Shown: piece after piece, positions 52,610 through 64,000 of the stretch
Layout of the letters: each line of letters opens with the position of its first letter
Numbering within the stretch: the first letter of the stretch is position 1
Assembly: GCA_022605955.1 (NCBI GenBank)
Contig: JAKCOZ010000059.1
Span: 3,162,001-3,226,000, forward strand
Source: Rallus limicola
Taxonomy: Eukaryota > Chordata > Aves > Gruiformes > Rallidae
Direction of reading: 5' to 3'
Length of the DNA stretch: 64,000 bases
Notes under the pieces: generated by a model
Told to the model about the DNA's origin: nothing
Seen by the model: the letters and a program-made list of their open reading frames with translations, nothing else
Databases searched by the model: none
Program-made: the position numbers and the translations under genes

Positions 52610-53247
52610 TTTTGTCTGAATCTTCCAGCAATATGGCTATTTCAGAAAGAAGCTAGGAAGAAGGCTTAAGTTGAAAAGCTTTAATAAAATAGTTGTTCTC
52701 AAAACTTGAACTCCCATTACCCAGTAACTTGAGAATCAAGAAAACCTCAGCCAGACTGCCATTAAATATATGTTCCAGAGACCATTGATTTTTGAAATAC
52801 ATCCTACAAGTGCTGATTCTGCAAGCTGCTGTTTGTTATAATCAGATCTAAAAGCCCTTTTTCTCCCATCACCTGATGGCTGTGCTATAACCTTTGGCTT
52901 CATATTTCTGGTAGGAACATGGTATGTATTTCCACAATGAATGAAACTCTCTAACGGCCTTATCAAATAACAGCAGTACTCATTGTGTTTAACAGTGCTG
53001 GAAATTAGTTTCTCGGGCACTGGTCTTGACAGGTCAACTGTCACAAATTGGTAGATATATCTGTAAATACATCGGTCCTATAAACAAAAATCTTTCTGCA
53101 AGAAGTGGGAGTTAAAATTGGCACACTTCTGAACAAATGAAATGTTCTGAAGCACCGGGTGCACAGGAAATATCCCTTCTGGCAAAGGTTTTTCTCATGT
53201 TCTTTTTATCAACTTTATCTGCATAGTTTGTGCCTCCATACAGAACA

Positions 53248-53803
53248 CAATGGAGTGCCCTGCTGAGAAGGACCTGGGTGTTATAGTGGATGAGAAACTT
53301 AACATGAGCCAGCAGTGTGCTCTTGCAGCTCAGAAGGCCAATGGTATCCTGGGCTCCAGCAGAAGAGGGGTGGCCAGCAGGGGCAGGGAGGGGATTGCCA
53401 CTTGTGAGGCCCCAACTGGAGTCCTATGTCCAGATCTGGGGCCCCCAATACAAGAAAGATGGGAAACTGTTGGAGAGGGTTCAGAGGAGGGCCACGAAGG
53501 TGATCAGAGGGCTGGAGCACCTCCCCTACGAACTGGGGAGCTGGGCTTGTCCAGCCTAGAGAAGAGAAGGCTGCAGGGTGACCTGATTGTAGCCTTCCAG
53601 TCCCTCAGGGGAGCAGAGAAACAGGAGGGGAATCAGCTTTTTAAAAGGGTAGATAATGGCAGGACAAGGGGGATGGATTGAAGCTGAAGGACAGAAGGTT
53701 TAGAGGAGATATTAGGGGGAAGTTCTTTACAAAGCAAGTAGTGAGGTGTTGGAACAGGCTGCCCAGAGAAGTCCCTTCCAACCCAGACCATTCTATGATT
53801 CTG
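53248..53803 (+). mobile_element. CR1 non-LTR retrotransposon fragment with internal deletion
   Basis: This 5'-truncated CR1 starts inside the reverse transcriptase C-terminal region ([20 protein letters not shown] is readable) and ends ATTCTATGATTCTG. Frameshifts break the frame after about 53400. Near 53770 the text jumps from GCCCAGAGAA straight to GTCCCTTCCAACC, so the segment that other copies carry between these points (compare 11690-11830) is missing. It is in the same orientation as the gene. Confidence 0.93.
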
Positions 53804-55797
53804 TGGTGAAATGAAATACACTCCTTCTCCTCTCACCTACCCCTACTGTATAAAAGAGGAATTTCTGTGTATCTCCTTTTGAATAAAAGGAATAAATTTA
53901 TGGTTTTGCACTGGCATGTTTCCATCTCCTTTAGGAATTCTTAGTGTTAAAGTGGAATGAAAAATGGTAAGGTTTTTGAAAAGTCTCAGGCCTTGATATG
54001 AAATCAGATAGAATTTTTGAAGGGAAAAGGAATGGGAGAAGGAATTGAAATGTCTGTCCACCAGTGGTGAAGTAATAAATGAATGTGTTACATTTCACAT
54101 TTTTTTAATAAATATTTAATCACCTTCTGTAGCTTGTGCAAGCCATTTTGGCCAAAGCCTCCTATGTATCTTTATTATATATTTTACTGCGTAGTAGAGC
54201 TGGAGAAGGCTTAGACAGTAAACTTTCTTTAGAGATTTGAGAGACAATATATATCCCACACACCTATTCTGGTCTCTGAAGTCTCTTGATCAGTTAATTT
54301 ATGTCAGCTGACAAATTTTTGTTGTTGTTTTGCAATAACAAAAGCTAAGAAACATCTGGATGTATTTCAGAGCAAGCATCTACATTTGCATTTAAAAGAT
54401 GCTACAGCTATAGGTATCTACTTGTTGTGGCTGCAGCCACTTCTATGTGCAGAAGCTCATCTGTCACTCCAAACTGGCATGGGGTGGGGAGTTCTCAATC
54501 AGAGGTATTTAACCTTCAGGAGTGTCTATAGAAGCTGAATATTATTAAGTCATTCTCCTCCTCCATTCTCCAGGTCAGCTCGATAAAAGGAGGTGTAGCT
54601 TAATGCTTTCTTCTCCTGTGTCTCAGCTTTGAAGATTTAGTAACTATAGAATAATTTTCATCACTTGTGATAGTTGTGATGGCTGAACATTCACTGAATG
54701 TCCTGTTCTTGTTTTCTGTTTAGTGCAACAAAAGAAAATAAAACTATACAGATCTCTCCCATCACATTTTATTTATTGGTTTGATTTTTGTGGCTTCAGG
54801 ATAAAACTGAAGTCATAGAAATAAATCATGTAGGACACCTAGCCATGGGCATTTTCAGTGAAATAAGGTCTTTCCAAGAAGGTTTTGACTTGTTACATGA
54901 AAATTAGCTTCTGGCAGGAAGAACCCACATTTCACAGATCTTGGACTACGTTTAATTCCTACAGGGCATACCTTCAGCTAACACCACTGCTTCCACATAT
55001 GTGAGAATAGTAGGTGTTTAAGAGTAGAGCTGGAAAAAAAAAGAAGGAAACAGAATATTTGATACTGTTTATGACTCTGCTGAACAAAATGACACCGTGG
55101 ATTCTGTTTGAAGGCAAAAGGAGTATCTGACTGCTGCCAAAGAGCGTATTTAGTTTGAATAATCCAAAGGACACTTAAGATTGACTTTTCTATTAAACCT
55201 ATTCTATTGAATTTTATTGAATTTCTTCACAGAAAATGCAGTAAAATTTATTTCTTAACCAATGCATTTAATTGAAAAATAAAATACTTAGGTACATCTA
55301 GCAGATGCATGAAGTACTAGTAGATATATTTGATATTCAGGGGCCTGGAAACTTGAGAGCCTGTCATTGTTTTTCTGATGAGGTAGAAGTAGGGCAAGAA
55401 GAGAGAAAATAGGATTTAAGATAGGAGGATCTGAAGAAAGTCCAAGAGAAAAGAGGAGGGAATTTGACACCACAGAATCTGTGTCAAGAATTCATGACCG
55501 TCACTGAAGAACTATGTTATGCAGCAGAAAAAAAGGTCAGCTTTTGATAAGCAGTGAGGGATGATTTGAAAAGTAGAAGGGGATCTGAACAGAGAGGGGA
55601 AAGTGGGATAGCGAGACCACAAATAATCCCAGTGACTGTTAGGCAGCATCAATTTACTGGAGTTAAAAACCACACGCTTCTCTCACCCCCTCTGTATGAG
55701 CTTTGGATTCAGTCAGGCTACTGTTAAATGTTTATGTATAAACCTGAAAGATTTCTGCCCTAACAGTCTTTCAGAGTCACTGTAATTTCTGTTCTAG

Positions 55798-55899
55798 CTG
55801 GCAACGTGGGACTCTGAGAAAGGACTGAACGGTAGTCTACAAGAACGACGCCTCGGCAATGACTTACAAGGATTGACACTCAAAGTGGTGACTGTCTTG
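55798..55899 (+). CDS. GRID1: GRID1 exon D (linker into ligand-binding domain)
   Basis: This exon has 34 codons, phase 0 at both ends. The acceptor is TTTCTGTTCTAG and the donor is GTATGA at 55900. The peptide begins [14 protein letters not shown] and ends TLKVVTVL. It connects the amino-terminal domain to the S1 half of the ligand-binding domain; LKVVTVL followed by EEPFVM (exon E) is the standard first strand of an iGluR S1. An N-glycosylation sequon, NGS at exon residues 11-13, lies in the extracellular part. The middle ([11 protein letters not shown]) differs from the mammalian sequence as I remember it and looks like the least constrained part of the seven exons. Confidence 0.95.
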
Positions 55900-61171
<5,272 letters not shown>

Positions 61172-61310
61172 GGGGCGAATCAACGGTCAATTCTGTGGCT
61201 ATGCGCATTGTAATGGGGAGCTGGTGGCTCTTCACCCTTATCGTGTGCTCTTCCTACACAGCGAACTTAGCAGCATTTCTCACAGTATCAAGGATGGATA
61301 ATCCCATAAG
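61172..61310 (+). CDS. GRID1: GRID1 exon G (end of pore loop and M3)
   Basis: This exon has 139 bases: 2 complete the split Gly codon, 45 full codons follow, and 2 begin the Arg codon finished in the next exon. The acceptor is TTATTTGCAG and the donor is GTAAGA at 61311, the strongest donor of the seven. [12 protein letters not shown] is the distal pore loop. [20 protein letters not shown] begins M3, and SYTANLAAF (full-codon residues 27-35) is the near-invariant iGluR gating motif at the bundle crossing; the Lurcher change of GluD2 falls in this motif. RMDNPIR starts the linker to S2. Exons for S2, M4 and the tail are not in the window. Confidence 0.97.
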
Positions 61311-64000
61311 GTAAGAGCCTCTTCTTAACGTGAAGCTGGAAACCTGGATTTCACAGAAAGGTATTATCCATTTGAGCATTCATTTTTGCAAGTAGGAGAT
61401 AACTCTCTAATAAAATACTCTGCTTGTTTGCAGTGGCTGCTTTTCTCTTCTCAACCCCCCTTCTCCTTCACTCCTACAACCCCCAAGCAGCTTTGACAGG
61501 TGCATAGAGGGGACAATGGCACTTTAATTGTCTCTTATTCCAGAAGAAATGTCTTTCCCCTTTTTATGTATTTTGCCTAACTAGAGCTCTCACTGCTTCA
61601 GCTGTCTTCACTTCTTTGTTGAACGTCGGAGGGAACTGCAACCTCTGGGGAATTAAATAACATTTCACTTCTCACCTTCAGTGCATAATTTTTATGTTCT
61701 TGGTATTTTGATATACACTGTTGTTTATATTGTTATTTGCATACAAGGTAATGTGGGTGGTCTTTTAAGATTTAAATGGACAAAATATAAATGGCTAGAT
61801 TCAGTGGCATTATTTGCAGAAAAAGCTTCTTCTCAAGGAGGAAAAGATAAGTAAGCCTGACTCCAGGATAATAGATGCAATATAGCAGTTGTTTTATTAA
61901 ATTTATATATAATTCGCTACAGTTGTGTTGGCAATATTGTGATGATAAATTACAGTTTCTGCAGCAAACCAAATTTATTTTGCACCTTTGACTTTTTTCC
62001 CCTGCTGTTTGCCTACTAATCCATACACAATGAGAATATTTCATTGCATCAGGCATCAGAGCAGCTCCAGAGAGCTGCTGGTTGGTTGGTGGCAATTTGT
62101 GTGTGTGTTGAATTTGTTTTTCTTCAGAAAATGTAAAGACTTTCATTTTTTTCCTCTTAAAACATTGACAAAATTTCCCACTTAACACAGTCCTGTAGTA
62201 CTGGGAGGGCTGTTGGTCTTCTGCAGTCAGAGTTGACAGGATAAGAGTCTGGTATCTCATGTTTGGTCTGACGGTGATGGGGAGGAGAGGTGACTGGAGA
62301 ACGGGCAGTGTGACAAGCTCTACTGCTGTAAAATGCTGAGTTAAGGATTTCAAGTGCTAGATCATGACACAGTTACTCTGTCTTGCTTTGGGTTACACTG
62401 GGAAAACTGGGCTGTTGTCTTTGTGCTCAGCTTTGAAACAGAAGCACTGGCACTTAGGTGATGCTAACACTTGAAAAAGCTGTTTTTGTCTTCTCTGTGG
62501 TGTCTGCATTAGAAGGTCATCAATAAGTGTTTCTCAGAAACAGAGCTCAACAGTATTTCCAACTTTTAACTTGCTGTTCTGTGCATGCAGCTAATGTAAT
62601 ACTTCGCATGGATATAGTGTTATAGTAGTACTAGTAGTAGTAATAACAAGTAAAAAAACCAGCCCAAAAACATAAACATTTTTGGTGTAAATTTAATTTC
62701 CTGCTAGTTTGGCCAAAATAAGTGGGTTATAAGTTTTAGAAATAATAACTGCATGTAATTTCTGGAAATAATATGAGAAACTCAACGGAATAAAACTAGC
62801 ACGAAGTATCTACGAGGCCTGGACATAATGGGAATACAGAATTGTTCAATGAATAAATTGCTCTTGAAGCCCAAGACAGAAATAGTTACCTGGAAAGCTT
62901 GAATGCTGATCTTAGAAATTTCTGAAAGTCCTAATTTCTTCATGGCAGAAGTAGTTGTCTGTTTGGTCTGTTGAACCCCACCCAAAACTCAGCGAAGTTC
63001 AGAGAAGTCCAGAAGTTGGGTTGAAATGCGGTGAGGAATCTGCGGGAAGAGACACAGGTTTAAGAGCAAAACTATGAATTATTAGCAGAGGCCTTTGAGG
63101 TCGAGCTATTACAATATTTACAAGGGGTTTTGAATCTCCTTCTTATTAAAATGAAAGGACACTGCTAAGGAATCTTGAGGGAGAGGGAAAAGACTTTTTG
63201 ATAAAGACTTCAGAACCCCAATGCTCTTCTACTGTTTGAGATGGCAGATAAGGAATTATAATTCAATTACTTTCTATACTTAACGGTAGCTGCCACTTTC
63301 CACATTCCTGATACGACATCCCCTTGTACAAGGTGAAGATACAGAATGAAGAAAGCACTCTACCATGATCTGCAACCACCAGCAGAGTAATTCAGGTGCA
63401 AAACCAGAAACAGCTAAGGTAATTTAAGTTGCCATAAGATTGACTGCCTGTGCTCCAGCTACTTGGCTATAAGGGCAGGGGTCTCTATTAGGTGTTGTCA
63501 GGCACAGCATGTGCCGTTCATATTGTGAATATGTGTTTCAAATGGTCCCAGATGCTTCGGCTTAGGGAGCCAAGTCATTCTCCAAATAATCTGAAATGGT
63601 AGCGGTTGGAAAACTCTCTGATTTGAACAGTGGTTGGCATACCTGAGCCAGTTAAAGGACTTGCTTTCCTTCACTTACCTATGGCTATTTCACAAAGTTT
63701 GCACATCTCCCTGGGATCCTGTTACTCTCAGAAAGACACAGAGAGAGTCAGATCTGGACAAAGCCCTCTCTTTGAAGGCTGCTGGTAGCTCAAGAGAGAC
63801 AATGGGGTAAAGAAATAGGTTCTCTGGAAACTGAGCTTTCATCTATTTTTAGGCCATGATGAAATTATTTTCATGTCCCCACACTTTAGGAGAAACATCT
63901 TATGAAATGTTGTCCCATTTAGAACAAATATTTTTCCTGAGAAAGTAAATCACTGCTTTACATGAATGTATCATGGCCTGGTGTCTCAGATCCCTGTTCT
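61311..64000 (+). other. GRID1: Start of the intron after exon G (at least 2.7 kb, runs off the window)
   Basis: A phase-2 intron opening with GTAAGA. I looked for the next exon (expected to encode TFQDLSKQ-like S2 sequence) and did not find it. The stretch holds a short TAG repeat (62623-62646) and otherwise AT-rich DNA. A minus-strand open frame of 193 codons (61772-62353) matches nothing I recognise. Confidence 0.85.
62623..62646. repeat. Short imperfect (TAG)n repeat
   Basis: TAGTAGTACTAGTAGTAGTAATAA: about seven TAG/TAC/TAA units in tandem. Confidence 0.75.

Larger units (their letters stand above)
12947..55797 (+). other. GRID1: Large intron between exons C and D (42.9 kb)
   Basis: The intron opens with GTAAAG and closes with TTTCTGTTCTAG. 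It holds three CR1 fragments (34617-34884 +, 50539-50740 -, 53248-53803 +), A-, T- and G/T-rich low-complexity tracts, AAAT and TATC microsatellites, an X-box-like site at 43022-43035, a G-quadruplex-like stretch at 18582-18610, and a direct-plus-inverted repeat at 47560-47641. The long remainder is AT-rich with no recognisable gene; open frames in it (for example 179 codons on the minus strand at 22668-23207) resemble no family I know. Large introns are expected in GRID1, which spans several hundred kb in mammals. Confidence 0.9.

Noticed and set aside
62960..63200. Stretch that first looked like an old LTR or SINE fragment
   Set aside because: No terminal repeats, tRNA-like boxes or recognisable retroelement motifs could be found.

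Overview
The window is a piece of a vertebrate nuclear gene, almost certainly from a bird. Seven short open segments, each bounded by AG/GT splice signals, join in frame into one continuous stretch of an ionotropic glutamate receptor of the delta family. The wording of the ligand-binding and pore segments ([40 protein letters not shown]) fits GRID1 (GluD1) rather than GRID2 as I remember the two proteins. Everything else is intron. The bird call rests on several decayed CR1 LINE copies ending in the typical ATTCTRTGA-type octamer tail, and on the high similarity of the protein to mammalian GRID1. A galliform is plausible, but the species cannot be fixed from the sequence.

Layout, all on the + strand: exon A (28-201), exon B (10481-10642) and exon C (12827-12946) encode the end of the extracellular amino-terminal domain. 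After a 42.9 kb intron, exon D (55798-55899) gives the linker into the ligand-binding domain, exon E (57374-57571) the first half of S1, exon F (59461-59785) the rest of S1, M1 and most of the pore loop, and exon G (61172-61310) the end of the pore loop and M3. The coding total is 1220 bp (406 codons plus 2 bases). Intron phases are 0, 0, 0, 0, 0, 1, 2. Upstream exons (signal peptide and most of the amino-terminal domain) and downstream exons (S2, M4, cytoplasmic tail) lie outside the window.

The introns hold four clear CR1 fragments (three +, one -), one possible CR1 remnant, homopolymer and microsatellite tracts, G/T-rich tracts, and a few short palindromic or X-box-like sites. I see no tRNA, rRNA, CRISPR, operon or second protein-coding gene that I can support. 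The long intronic open frames look like chance frames in AT-rich DNA.

I did not find a new biological system. The observations most worth a second look are a 26-nt G homopolymer 345 bp after exon E, a CR1 copy flanked by an exact 11-bp direct repeat, a combined direct and inverted repeat near 47.6 kb, and a GC-richer patch at 5.8-6.2 kb with a minus-strand acceptor-like site.
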